From: Skeletonema tropicum
Lineage: Eukaryota; Bacillariophyta; Thalassiosirophyceae; Thalassiosirales; Thalassiosiraceae
Direction: 5' to 3'
Assembly (NCBI GenBank): GCA_037178625.1
Contig: CM074129.1
Location: 4,091,963 to 4,155,962 of the forward strand
DNA length: 64,000 nt
Under the pieces are notes generated by a model that made no database searches, had not been told where the DNA came from, and was given only the letters and a program-made list of their open reading frames with translations. Made by a program: the position numbers and the translations under genes. This document shows positions 42,900-53,700 of this stretch, piece after piece. Numbering within the stretch: the stretch's first letter is position 1; the number at the start of each line of letters is the position of its first letter.

Positions 42900-43240
42900 T
42901 CCAAAATCTGAATGATTCACTCAACACGCATACTTTCCCTTATCTTCTCCATACTAGCACGAAATTTTGCTGCTGCCTCCCGCTGTGGGCTTTTTTTGTA
43001 GCATCCACTGCAACTTGATGTGCACGAAGAGCTGACGCAAAGTCCTCTCTGACACCTTCAAGTTTGTAAAAATCCTTCAGCAGAGACCTATTGACTATAG
43101 TCACATCCAAGGTTGGCTGAAATCATCAAATGTTTCGCTGCTCTATCAACTCTATCCTTTTGTATATCTCATACGATGCAAGACTGCATCTAGCTATAGG
43201 ATGGCCAGCAATTGCAGCTTCTTCCGTTGTTATTGTTAGT
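42900..43240 (-). pseudogene. Sel1-family gene tail, relic 1
   Basis: Minus-strand fragments (EEAAIAGHPIARC, then a DFYKLEGVREDFASALRAHQ-like run and VAVDATKK) match the tail of the gene at 50706-51708. Frame changes and stops break it. It converges on relic 1 of the coiled-coil gene. Confidence 0.6.
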
Positions 43241-43508
43241 TGCATGTTGCATGATGCAAAAGTCCTCAATCTCAATTATTTGGCTCACACGTTACATAGT
43301 GCAAGCTAGATCAATCCAAGCTATTATGAATGATGATCTACATTATTGCTTCAGGGAGAGATAAATACAGTATTCCCATTCCACTATGTACGCTACGCCT
43401 CTAGCTGTAGCTCTCTCTCTCTCTCTAGAGACCAACAGTGGGTGATTTTGATACTTGTCTGGCTGAAAAAGTGTGCTACAACCAATCCCGTCACTAGATA
43501 TCGAATTA
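43241..43508. other. Spacer between relic pairs
   Basis: No gene. Contains a short CTCTCTCTCTCTCTAG tract near 43411. Confidence 0.4.
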
Positions 43509-43682
43509 TTCAGGACAGCTGTTGTATTGCAAAGCTTCGAGAATGCGCGGAAGTTGAACGGACAGGGTCAAACTTATCTTGTCAAGATGCTTTATCAAGA
43601 GAAGGCAGGTGGACGAGTGACTTCTTGTCAGGGCCAGAGAAACGAAGGATTGAATGAGAGGACTTCGATGAACCCAAATTAT
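43509..43682 (+). pseudogene. Relic 2 of the coiled-coil gene 3' end
   Basis: Reads TAVVLQSFENARKLNGQGQT, then in altered frames a KMLYQEKA-like stretch, and ends GLNERTSMNP. The intact gene has AAVVLQSFEDARKLKGQGQT and ELNERTSMGP. Internal deletions and shifts make it non-functional. Confidence 0.8.
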
Positions 43683-43744
43683 AAAGTTGAAGATCACCGA
43701 GCGCAAATACAGCTTCTAAGACCCATATCACTAACTATTTTCAT

Positions 43745-44690
43745 TACCTCCCCTGCTCCCGCTCTAGCTCCGCGTAAAATTTATCTGCTACCTCCCTCTG
43801 AGGACTTTTTGCAGCGTCTACTGCGGCTTGATATGCACGAAGAGCCGCTGCAAAATCATCATTGCTGACTGCTCCATACTTTCACTTGTAGAAATCCTTC
43901 AGCAATTTCATTGCATCATTGAACCCAAGGCTAGCTGCAATAATGAGATGCTTTACTGCTCTACACCTACACTATCAGCTGAGCCCATTTCGACATCATG
44001 GTATTGAAGATAAATTCTAGCTTCGGGATGACCGGCAATGGCAGCTTCTTCCAAATAGTATAATTCCCTTTCCAAGTCCTTCTCAACACCTCTCCCCTCC
44101 TGATACAACACCGCTAGATGAAACTGCGATTCTGCATTTCCCAATTCTGCTCCCTTCTCCCTTTGACCAGTATTCAAAAGCAGTTTCATATACTCGCCTT
44201 TACTGTGATGGCATTGCCCCATATGATATAAGGCAACCAGATCGTTTGCTTCTACTCTTTTCATAATATTCTTTTCGATGTTAGCATGTAGAGATTACGA
44301 CAAAATGGGCACGCAGGAATCAACCGCCCCTCCAACTCTCGTTGGGAATTGGCGTACAAGCAACCGTCGCATATCCTTTTCATGCAGCATTTGTACAATC
44401 TTTTGTTTCTAAAAGGAAGCGGCAAAAAGCAAATTGGACAGTCGCCAAGGTCGGTGCTTTCAGGCTGTCTGAATAAAATTTCATCCCTTCGTTCAGCCAT
44501 GGACAAGAGTTCAGCCGCTCTTTCTATGCATGATTCATGCTGCGGCCAGTGATCCTGCTGATATGTATCGCTGCAGTATCAAACAAGATCGCAATCGGAA
44601 CATTCCTTCAATTTAATTTGCCGCAAGACGCACAACACATGTCGGCCGCCTCTGATTCTGAATTCATCCTGTTGTATTATTTTGAATATG
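43745..44690 (-). pseudogene. MYND/RING-like/Sel1 gene, disabled
   Basis: Ordered from its start: a MYND remnant (DMCCAS-like, KLKECSDCDLV-like, in shifted frames, about 44690-44520), a RING-like part (CPICFLPLPFRNKRLYKCCM...CPFCRN, 44261-44506), then Sel1 repeats (AELGNAESQFHLAVLYQEGR, EEAAIAGHPEARIYL, 43953-44264), and a tail (FAAALRAYQAAVDAAKSPQR) near 43760-43850. Stops and shifts interrupt the MYND part, the RING/Sel1 join (overlap ATGA at 44261) and the tail. It is a sister of 50706-51708. Confidence 0.75.
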
Positions 44691-45005
44691 TAATATGAAA
44701 ATAGCACGATCACGATTGTCAATTGCACGTACGTAAAAGGAGGGAGCCAATTTCAAATTTCGTTCAAGCAGTTAAGTATATGTAGGTCAAGCGAACGTCG
44801 TCGAGATGATGCGATGGAAGTGGTAAGCCCAATAATCCTGAATAATAAATAATTTTACCTTCCTAAGTAAAATCCCATAGATAATTGGAAAAAGTTCTCC
44901 CCTGACAAGCCAAGCTGCTGAATGAATCAAAATACTGACCCCCGGGCGGGAGATATTGCCGTCATATTCATTTTTATTTTTCATTTCAACCAAAACACAT
45001 CAACA
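44691..45005. other. Intergenic and leader region
   Basis: AT-rich gap between the pseudogene and the glycosyltransferase-like gene. No other feature. Confidence 0.4.
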
Positions 45006-46413
45006 ATGACGGCACCTCAACCCCCCCAGCGCTTCAAACTCTTCGGATGGAAGGCCACCTTCGTCACGATAGTGCTAATAAATTACTCGGCAATGATATT
45101 TGTATTTCACTCCTCGAAAAATGCATCTCTTGGAGATCATTTATCTCATTTACCTCCACCTCTCAAAAAACCAGCTGATACGGTCATCACAGTAGATGAT
45201 AATAAACGACGCTTGGACAATAATGATCGCCTCCCAAGCAATATCAAGCAGCATTCCACACCGCCTCAAATAGTTCTAGCGGGCATGGCATTCTCAGACA
45301 AAACAATAAGCGACTTTGCCCTCTCCTTCCTCATCGACGCCGCATGCTCACATAACATACACTCACACATCCTACTAGCCAAACGTGATGAAGACACCCC
45401 CCTCACGAAAAAGATTGAAGTTCTAACATCCCATATGCAGCCACTACCTACCTCGGATAAGCAAGTGCGACCAAAGTGTCGTAAATTTATTCATGTGGAG
45501 GTGGCTCCCAGTGAAGCGGAATTATTGAACATGACCAAATCATATCACAAGTCCATAATGATGTCGTCGATGGAGGAGGATACACCCAATAATCCGTGGA
45601 ACGAACACAATCGAATAGCTAGGATTAAGCGATCGAGAGAGTACCAACGACAATTGGTCATTCAAATGCTAACCGACAACAAGAATGGTGAATATTGGAA
45701 CAATGTCGACTGGACAACATCTCAAGATGCAGTGATTGGTGTACTCGACTTAGATTTATTCAATTATCCTACTCCCATGGAATTAATTGATTCTGCTCGA
45801 AATTACATCGCAACGAGTAATAGTAATGATGGTAACGACAACAACAACCCAAAAGATGATAAGAAATATCATGCCATCTGCAGCAATGGATTATTCGTCA
45901 TGAAATCACGTTCATTCAATGGCTATACGACGACGATATTACGATACCTTTTCTACCATACTATTACCAAATTCATGGTTACATGTCGATCGGGAGAAGG
46001 AAAGGGGATCATTGGAGGGGGAAGATGTGGCACTGGCGAGTATGAATCAGGATAAGACGTTGCAGTGGATTTTGAAGGAGGGGAGACGACAATCTTCTCG
46101 AGCTAATAGTGATAATAGCAATCGTGGTGAGGAGGTGCAATACCAACCAGTCCCCGTTCGATCCTGTTTCAACGGTCTAACCCTCTACCGAGCAGATGTG
46201 TGGCTTGAACCGAAATGTCGATATGACTCGTATCATAAAGAGGATGATGCCTATTTGAGTAAACGGTATCAACATGCTTGTGAGCACATTGTATTTCATG
46301 AGTGTTTGAGACGAGTATTGTTGGAGAAAGACGAGGTTGGGAGTGGGAGTGGGGAAGGGTTTGATATTGCGGTGCAGCCTGACATGACGACACTGTGGCA
46401 TTTTTTGTCATGA
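45006..46413 (+). pseudogene. Type II membrane glycosyltransferase-like gene with one frameshift
   Basis: Starts at ATG 45006 (ACAACAATGACGG). A single span at about 14-36 (ATFVTIVLINYSAMIFVF) predicts a Golgi type II protein. The lumenal part contains VIGVLDLDLFNYPTPMELID, then AICSNGLF, then in the +1 frame after about 45930 YDTFSTILLPNSWLH, RSCFNGLTLYRADVWLE and CEHIVFHECL. The RSCFxG...CEHxxxH order recalls CAP59/GT69-like transferases, but this is from memory and weak. One base is lost or gained near the ACGACGACG tract at 45931. A single shift in about 1.4 kb could be a recent mutation, a short unrecognised intron or a read error. Confidence 0.55.
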
Positions 46414-46524
46414 TATCTAATATCTACTAACATCGAGATTATCATTCTTATTTCCCATTAATATCACAGTGACTGATTCATAAACTTCAAGAGATCCTTC
46501 TAGCCTTATCCCGTACCTAAATCA

Positions 46525-47052
46525 TCATGCCGATTTGTCAATGTGCATTTTGATCTTTTTTCCTGAAATGGCAGATCGACGAACATTTGGGTCATCATCA
46601 TCCCCACTACTACTATCCGAAGAAGAAGGTGATGACGATTCAGATGATGATGATGATCTATCCCTTTTCGATCGATGACTTCGTTTGCTAGACTTTTTCT
46701 TCTTTTTGTCCTTTTTGCGATCACTTCTACTGCTTTTGTGCTTGCTCTTTCGTTTGCTAGAAGATCGACTCCGTTTTTTACTTTTGCTCCGTCGTTTGGA
46801 TTTTTTGGAATGTTTCCTTCTGGCATGGCTGTCACTATCGTCACTGTCACTGCTGGAATAGGAACGTGATCGTGACCTCCGCCTCCTCCTGTCGGGACGG
46901 TGCTTACGCCGATCGTCATGCCGAGAGGAGGAGGAAGAGGAGGAGGGTGATCTTGATCTACCCCTTCGCTTCTTTTTTTCGTCACCGTCTTCTTGACGTT
47001 GTCGGTCGGGTCTGCTCCGCCTTTGAGTCTCTTTTTCGTCGTCTTTGGCCAT
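46525..47052 (-). CDS. Small RS-rich protein, probably splicing-linked
   Basis: The ORF encodes 175 residues from ATG 47052. Nearly all of it is Arg/Ser/Lys/Asp low complexity, with RSRS and SSSS runs and a Lys-rich core (KKDKKKKKSSKRSHRS). The last 17 residues (RSAISGKKIKMHIDKSA) are of normal composition and may be the conserved part. RS-rich proteins usually sit in nuclear speckles and bind splicing factors; no RRM is present. It is tail-to-tail with the glycosyltransferase-like gene. Confidence 0.7.
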   Translation of the reverse strand: MAKDDEKETQRRSRPDRQRQEDGDEKKKRRGRSRSPSSSSSSSRHDDRRKHRPDRRRRRSRSRSYSSSDSDDSDSHARRKHSKKSKRRSKSKKRSRSSSKRKSKHKSSRSDRKKDKKKKKSSKRSHRSKRDRSSSSSESSSPSSSDSSSGDDDDPNVRRSAISGKKIKMHIDKSA

Positions 47053-47397
47053 GATCTACACAATGAATTCCTTGCGTACTCTTTTTGATGATCCACAGTT
47101 AGCAACGGGTAGGATTTATTTACTGCTTTAACAGATAAGCATAGCAAGCATCTCATCATGTCATTGAACGAATGCGAGTTGTGGCTGTGTCATCAGCGTG
47201 TCGGGAGATGCTATTTTTCATGCTGTCATTACTCACAAAAGGTGCACCTGCACTCTTCAAATTTTTTGAACATACGACTTGTCTCGCCCAAACAAGAATA
47301 ACATTAGCAGATTGCAAGAGACAGGCTTACAGATATCAGTCGGTGACCCTTTATTATGTTGCCTGTTTGCTTATAGATTGTGGTTCACAGCGATAGA
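47053..47397. other. Divergent intergenic region
   Basis: Lies between the RS-rich gene and the signal-peptide ORF at 47398. No other feature. Confidence 0.4.
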
Positions 47398-50250
47398 ATG
47401 AAGTGGGGCTTTATAATAGCAATCATCGTGGCGTCAGCAATGTCTGCTGGCGCACTGTTGAGTGATGTTCAGACACATCAAAGAACAAATGAATGATACA
47501 AATGGTTTCATCAAATGCAGCAGACGAGATATACAGCAAAGAAGAATCAGCCATCGTTCATACATAGAGTGCTGCAGCAAAACAACCAGCGACAACAACA
47601 ACAGCGAACCAAAACCGAAATCAAAATAGAAATAGAGATCGGAATAGACAGAAAAATAATAAGAATCGACAACAAAATAAAAAGAATGGCAATCGAAATA
47701 GAAATAAACGACAAGGGGTGTGTACCCAATTCGGATCGCAATGTGACCCCAACCAATCCAATTGCTGTCAAGGTGGATGCAACATGTCAACCGGACGATG
47801 CTTTTGTCAACAGAATGGAGGGATGTGTTTCAACAAGGGCGGAGAAGATAACTTTTGCTGCTCGAATCAATGTGGTAATGATGGGCTTTGCACGTGTATT
47901 GCCGAAGGAGAATCTTGTGCGGTTGGTGGTGCCTTTTGTTGTGGAGGGTTAACGTGTAAGGAAGGGCAGTGTATACAAGTAACTTTGGCGGAAGCTACGG
48001 AGCACCCTACTGCAGTTCCTGTTTCGAATAAAAGAGAAGGGGTGTGCACCCCATTCGGATCGCAATGTGACCCCAATCAATCCAATTGTTGTCAAGGTGG
48101 ATGCAAAATGTCAACCGGACGATGCTTTTGTCAACAGAATGGAGGGATGTGTTTCAACAAGGGCGGAGAAGATAACTTTTGCTGCTCGAATCAATGTGGT
48201 AATGATGGGCTTTGTCACGTGTATTGCCGAAGGGAGAATCTTGTGCGGTTGGTGGTGCCTTTTGTTGTGGAGGGTTAACGTGTAAGGAAGGGCAGTGTAT
48301 ACAATTACTTTTGGCGGAAGCTACGGAGCACCCTACTGCAGTTCCTGTACCACGGCCGTCACCGAAACCAACTACTGTTCGGCCTTCACCACGGCCGACA
48401 ACTTTAAAGCCGACTGTTGAACCAACGGAGCAGCCCTACTCCTTTGCCTACACCGCGGCCATCACCGAAGCCTACTGCTTTGCCTACGCCACGACCGTCA
48501 TCAAAGCCTACTCCTTTGCCTACGCCTCGGCCGTCACCGCAACCTTCACCCTTGCCGACACCGCAGCCGTCACCGAAACCAACTCCTTTGCCTACACCGC
48601 GGCCATCTCCTAAACCAACTCCTTTGCCTACACCGCGGCCATCTCCTAAACCTACTCCTTTGCCTACAACGCGGCCGACATCTAAACCTACTCCCTTGCC
48701 TACGTTACGGCCATCGCCTAGACCATCAGCTCACCCTACACCACGGCCAACTTCAAAACCATCCCCCGCACCTACTCATCAATGCAGAAGAATCGGAGGA
48801 GCTTGCTATGGGTTCGATCACATGTGCTGCTCGGGTATCTGTGGAGAAGACAATACGTGTAAGAGTAGATGCAATCGTCTTGGACAAAGTTGCTTTGGAA
48901 TACATGAGTCTTGTTGCTCGGGACTCTGTGGTGAAAATGGAGTGTGTATAAGAATGACTAGTCCACCCACGAGAGAACCAACTGCACATCCTTCACCAAA
49001 ACCGTCGAAACGACCAACAAAACAACCGACAAAACGACCAACTCCAAGGCCATCAAAACAGCCGACGAAACCACCAACTCCAAGGCCATCAAAACGACCA
49101 ACTCCAAGGCCGTCAAAACGACCAACTCCAAGGCCATCAAATCTTCCAACTCCAAGGCCATCAAATCTTCCAACAAACCCACCGACAAAACCACCAACAA
49201 TGCCTCCTACTCGGCCGCCTACGCCAGTTCCAACTTATCCACCATGACCCATCACTTTCTCCAACACCGTTGCCTACGATGTACCCAACATTAAGTTTAT
49301 CTAATTTTCGAGACGAATTGATAGAGAAAGGGCATTCAGTATTTGTACCAAGGAGTACAAATGGCTGTCAGACTGGGCTGTATAAAATCAAGGTGGAGAT
49401 TCTGACAGATAAGTTTGGAGGTGATACTGCCTGGTCACTCATTGAGGATAGCAGTGGCGATGTAATCTACAGTGTGCGAGAGAAAACTTACAACAAGTAC
49501 TCACTTGAAACTGTTGAAATCTGCGTGAGCGCTGGAAGTCACACCTTTCAAATTTCGGATGATTTCGGTGATGGAGTATGTTGTCAGCAAGGCAATGGAT
49601 ACATTAAAGTTCATTTGGAGGAGCGTGAAATTTTACATATTACTCAACAATTCAAGAATTTGTCGTTGAAGATCAATGTGGGATATGATCCAACGCTAAA
49701 GATGAAGGAGAGGGACTATCTGTATTTGGAAGCTCACAATAGAAGGAGGGAGATCTGGCATGAAGGATACAATACGACTTATGAGCCTCTAATTTGGAGT
49801 AATGAGCTTGCAGAGTCGTCACGACTTTGGGCAGAGGAATCGTTGGTGAATTGTAGCATTGCTGGGATAGAACACGACAGCAAAAATCCCTACGGTGAAA
49901 ACTTGGCAGAGAATAAAGGTGAAAGAAGCACCTGGGGTCAATTGTACCCTCCTGACCTCATTGTTGGTCGCTGGGTTGACAGAGAGGTAGGGCTACCGTA
50001 TCCATCCAATGCACATTTGACTGCTGCCTTATGGCGAGGAAGCAAATATGTTGGTTGTGGTGAATCAGAAAAGGATTGGGGAAGACAAGCAAATGGAAGA
50101 AGGGGCAAGTGCCGAGTACAAGTGTGTCGATACGCAAGAACTTGTAATTGTGGAATGGGGGCATTCAAAAACGGTGAGGACTGGCTGATCCCTATGCTGG
50201 CAGATACGTCAAAATGTGGACCTGATTGTCCACCCGAAGGTTGCTACTAA
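47398..50250 (+). pseudogene. Mosaic secreted protein: Cys-rich repeats, Pro-rich spacer, CAP (SCP/PR-1) domain; frameshifted
   Basis: A signal peptide (MKWGFIIAIIVASAMSAG) starts at 47398 but its frame soon closes; an intron or a break must follow. From about 47640 an Asn/Arg-rich stretch leads to two knottin-like Cys repeats (GSQCDPNQSNCCQGGC, CFNKGGEDNFCCSNQCGNDG), then a Pro/Thr/Ser-Arg spacer, two more Cys modules ([20 protein letters not shown] and a sister), a second Pro-rich run, a beta domain with ISDDFGDGVC, and a CAP domain (EAHNRRREIWH, EHD, GENLAENKG, YVGCGES, CRVQVCRYARTCNCG). Frame changes occur at about 48213, 48233, 48435 and 49240. CAP proteins are secreted; their activity is not settled. 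Either the gene is dead or the sequence has indels. Confidence 0.7.
47715..48348 (+). repeat. Tandem duplication of a 308-bp Cys-module segment
   Basis: Copy 1 is 47715-48022 and copy 2 about 48039-48348. They differ by few substitutions and by two one-base insertions in copy 2 (TTGTCACG against TTGCACG, and GAAGGGAG against GAAGGAG), which break the frame only in copy 2. Confidence 0.85.
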
Positions 50251-50344
50251 TTCTGGGAGCTTAAAGCTAGAATTATTATGGATACATAATGAATAATTCC
50301 AATCATGTGCTTAAATACGGTTCAGTCTGATCTGCAACAGTGCT
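50251..50344. other. 3' flank of the CAP gene
   Basis: No feature seen. Confidence 0.35.
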
Positions 50345-50490
50345 TCATCTGCCTCTCCCTCGAGATTTCTTGTAGCATCCATGACATCACAAGCTAAGCA
50401 GCGACAAACACATCTTCGCTAGATGTCCCAATACGCACCCCACTTCAGCGCTGCCATTGAGTTCCCGTGTCCAAGATTCAGCTGCAATAA
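50345..50490 (-). pseudogene. Very decayed Sel1-family tail
   Basis: Minus-strand pieces in mixed frames read LGHGNSMAALKWGAYWD and CDVMDATRN, close in order to LGHDESLQRMKN and AAVDATKS of the gene at 50706-51708. Short and disrupted; the call is tentative. Confidence 0.35.
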
Positions 50491-50603
50491 TACGCATTGT
50501 TTCATTGCAATCTTCCATCCCGCCACTCATACAAGATGATCCCTCTTGAGAGTTGCAGCCTTTTCCAATTCGGACGGGAGTTACTCACAATCGTATACAA
50601 GGC

Positions 50604-50684
50604 AGCTATCATTGGGTCATCTATGAAGAAAGTGCCCACCACCACAATAAACTTTCTTCACAGATGACCCCATGTAAGTAGCTA
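50604..50684. repeat. Short imperfect inverted repeat (hairpin about 80 bp)
   Basis: GGGTCATCTATGAAGAAAGT (from about 50614) is inverted at 50651-50670 with one mismatch, and the symmetry extends outward imperfectly to AGCTA and TAGCT. The loop is CA-rich. A small MITE-like piece or a solo hairpin. Confidence 0.6.
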
Positions 50685-50705
50685 CCGTTCGAACTAAATA
50701 ATAAC

Positions 50706-51708
50706 TTAAGACCTATTTTCTATTTTGCGTACATAATATTTATCTGCTGCCTCCCTTTGCGGGCTTTTAGTAGCATCTACTGCAGCTTGATGAGCACGTA
50801 GAGTGTCGGCGAAGACATCTTTGCTGACCCCTCCATACTTGTAAAAGTTTTTCATCCGTTGTAGCGATTCATCATGTCCAAGGTTGGCTGCAATTTCGTA
50901 ATGTTTCAATGCTCTACCTATTCTCACCTCCCTTTCACTACCTAATCTCACCTTCCTTATCTCATGCATCGCAAGAATACATCTAGCTTCGGGATGGCCA
51001 CCAATGGCTGCTTCTTCCAAATGGTATATTTCCTTTTCCTCATCCCTTTCAACACCGTTCTCTTCTCCACCCCGATACATCATACAGCCAGCTAGCCTAC
51101 AATGCGACTCTACATCATCACCTAGTTCAATTGCCTTCCTATAGCATTCAAGAGCACCATTATAATCCCCCTCTTTGTATCGAAGTGTAACCCATTTCTC
51201 GAAATGCAGCCGGATCGTTTTTCTTCATCCTCTTCATCACATTCTTCTTGTACTGTTTCTCGGTTGTGTACATTGGTTGCCTACAGAATGGACACATTGG
51301 GTTTTGCATCTTCTTCAACTCTCGTAACACTTCATCACGATCAAATTCATTGAAATCAGTAAAGCTATCGGCATAGTCACATCCGATGCAAACCATTTTC
51401 ATGCAGCATGGATACAGCGTGCTTTTTCTTACGTCAATCGAAAATGGCAAAAAGCAAATCGGGCAGTCGCCGAGATAGCTGCTTTCAGGCTGCCTGAATA
51501 AAAGCTCGTCACGCAATTCGGCCACCCGCTCTTTGCATTTTGCTTCATGTTCTGGTCGATGATCCTGCTGACATGTATCGCTGCAATAACGGACGAGATC
51601 ACAATCATCACATTTCTTCAATTGAATCTCATCCACTTCGGCAACGCCACATGAAGCGCAACACATGTCGGCCGTCGCTGCCTCGATTGTATCATCATTT
51701 GCGCTCAT
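50706..51708 (-). pseudogene. MYND zinc-finger, RING-like, Sel1-repeat protein with one frameshift
   Basis: From ATG 51708: MYND finger (MCCASCGVAEVDEIQLKKCD, DLVRYCSDTCQQDHRPEHEA), a RING-like part (GDCPICFLPF...CCMKMVCIGCDYA...CPFCRQP), then Sel1 repeats (EEAAIGGHPEARCILAM, HYEIAANLGHDESLQRM), and the tail FADTLRAHQAAVDATKSPQR. The frame changes once, in a run of five G (minus strand) near 51174; with four G the sequence would read through. This is the best-preserved of several family members here. In the family the Sel1/TPR-type repeats bind partners and the RING-like part suggests a ubiquitin role, unproven. One homopolymer base may be a read error. Confidence 0.75.
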
Positions 51709-51751
51709 CTCATTGTAGTTTTCGACACCCTACATAAGGTCTTCTGTCATA

Positions 51752-52018
51752 TCCCTAGTGAGTTTTGAGATTGAGTATTCAATCTCATCCAGGATGAGAT
51801 TGAATATTCAATCTCATCCATCGCCAGAAGCCGTTATCGCGTGTTTTTGTCGCGGTAAGAAATTGGCGGGAGGGTTGGACTGGGCCGGCCGACTCTCAGA
51901 TTGCTGCGGTAGCTCTTTTATGTGCATGCACGTGAGCTACAAATACTAATTTTCAGGCAGATGAGATTGAATATTCAATCTCATCCACAAAAATAGCCCC
52001 CCAAAAACTCACTAGGGA
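51752..52018. mobile_element. MITE, 267 bp, TA target duplication
   Basis: The ends are TCCCTAGTGAGTTTT (51752) and its exact reverse complement ending at 52018, each flanked by TA. Inside are three near-identical palindromic stretches of GATTGA and TATTCAATCTCATC type (about 51767-51790, 51797-51822 and 51962-51986), so it can fold extensively. No coding capacity. It lies 43 bp upstream of the MYND gene start and could carry promoter signals. Confidence 0.85.
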
Positions 52019-52409
52019 TATCTGGGAGTCCTCTTCAGAGGGACTCTGCAGATCGATATGCAGAGGCCCTACACTTTTTTAGCAAAAAACTGCGCCGAGG
52101 GTTTGCAACATGTCGTCAAAACCTCTCTTACGGCCGATTTGCGCCATGTCAATGTCATCGCCCACACAGCACCAATAACGGCGACCAATAGCTTAAATTG
52201 TACATAATACCCATCTGAATAAAAGTGCTGCGGCTTTCTGCTGCAGCTGTTGAGCTCACTCCATAAAAAAAATATTTATTATTTTGCTAGTAGATTTATA
52301 TGATAATGTGATGACATCCATTTCACTCCCCCTCCATGATTCCCTTTGATAAATATAGGCGCAAACTGTTATTTATGATAGTATAAAGCTATTATATTGT
52401 TTATTGCGT
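52019..52409. other. Intergenic, small palindromes
   Basis: Just after the MITE are GAGTCCTCTTCAGAGGGACTC and TCTGCAGATCGATATGCAGA-like palindromes. No gene. Confidence 0.45.
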
Positions 52410-52513
52410 TAAGATCCCGATACATCATACAGCCAGCTAGTCTACAATGCGACTCTACATCATTACCCAGTTCAATTGCCTTCATAGGTAGCATTCAAGA
52501 GCACCATTATTCC
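52410..52513 (-). pseudogene. Fragment of the Sel1 gene, cut by Pro/Ser unit C
   Basis: The plus strand CCCGATACATCATACAGCCA and onward matches 51073-51178 almost base for base, up to CCCCCTCTTT. There the match ends and repeat unit C begins (AGCGGACAAATTTAGATTCC). This fixes the junction of unit C. Confidence 0.8.
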
Positions 52514-53700
52514 CCCTCTTTAGCGGACAAATTTAGATTCCTTGACACGACTGGTGAAATAATGTGGGAGAAAGAATGGATTTGCGACGTCCAGTACCGT
52601 TTTATATCCCATTTACAAAAAATGTATATGTCAGAAAGTCGCACCGAACACAGCATCGAGGTCCCCTTTCTCATTTTGCGGCTCACATTTTGGCCCTTGA
52701 AAATTCAATCCATACTTTCCGAATTACCTACTCTATTCACCAGGAGAAAGCGAATTTGGTACATCCATGTACTAAAGCCGGGATAAGCAAAGAGTAACGA
52801 AGAAGAAGAAGAAGAAACCGATGATGATCTCTTAGTATTTTTGCAGACTTCATTTGCTACGATGCACGATGCAACATACGTTGAGAAAATAGAAGATCGA
52901 ATTTGGAAATTTATTAAAGAACATAAGAGATGATATGTATCGATGTTCCTATTACTATTACACTTCAGAAGACTTATCTACCACACTTTGAGATTGTTAG
53001 CAAATCTCCTCGCACCGATGACTACCTCGATCGATAGTATTCTTATTCTTACACATGAATCAAAATCTTCCCCTCGATTTTCTCTTGCTCTTGGATCTCT
53101 TTGTTTTGTCACATTGATTCGCCTTCCTCTTGCTCTTGCTTGGGCTTTGCATCATGGATGGAGCTTCTCACTCTTCACTTTTAGAACCATGAACAGCGGC
53201 AGAGGTGACGGCAGAGCTACTAGGCATGTCATCTGCAGCGAGGAGGTCAGAAAGGTTAGTAGCGCGTAGACGACGCGACTTGCCTGATTTACCGGTGGGC
53301 ATCGTAGAAGGGCTGGAAGATGGTGCGCTGCTTGGCCTCGCAGAAGGGCTGAAACTTGGCTTCGCAGAAGGGCTGAAACTTGGCTTAGAAGTTGGCTGAG
53401 ACGAAGGCGTACTGCTTGGCCTCATGGAAGGCGAAGGCGAAGGCATACTACTCGGACCTGCGGTCGGAGCTTCAGATTTTGCACTCTTGGTGGCAGCACG
53501 AACAAGGAGGTCAGAAAGGTCAGCAGTATGTTCACGGATCCTCTTGTTCTTACCAGCGGTAATGGGAGCAACAGCACTGAAGAGGATAGAGATAGAGAGT
53601 GTAATGGTGATGGTTGTGATCTTCATGATGAAAATGAAATTTTTATTTTGGATTACTTATGCGACGAAGCGCTGCTGCATTCAGTAGTAAAGTAAGTATA
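52514..53700. repeat. Pro/Ser gene repeat unit C
   Basis: Homologous to units A, B and D; closest to D (53890-55140) in its 5' half, which shares GAATGGATTTGCGACGTCCA. Confidence 0.8.
53168..53626 (-). CDS. Secreted Pro/Ser-repeat protein, copy C
   Basis: The ORF encodes 152 residues with the same plan as copy A: signal peptide, basic region, SPSxxPS repeats including two KPSFSPSAxPS units, and SDLL tail. On the same strand as copy D. Confidence 0.7.
   Translation of the reverse strand: MKITTITITLSISILFSAVAPITAGKNKRIREHTADLSDLLVRAATKSAKSEAPTAGPSSMPSPSPSMRPSSTPSSQPTSKPSFSPSAKPSFSPSARPSSAPSSSPSTMPTGKSGKSRRLRATNLSDLLAADDMPSSSAVTSAAVHGSKSEE

Noticed and set aside
46506..47159. 217-codon minus-strand ORF overlapping the RS-rich gene
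   Set aside because: The alternative frame of the same repeats; the RS frame has a proper ATG and a typical composition.
48753..49200. Minus-strand ORF with repeated Leu/Val-Ala-Leu-Glu
   Set aside because: Antisense to the Pro/Thr/Arg repeats of the CAP gene.
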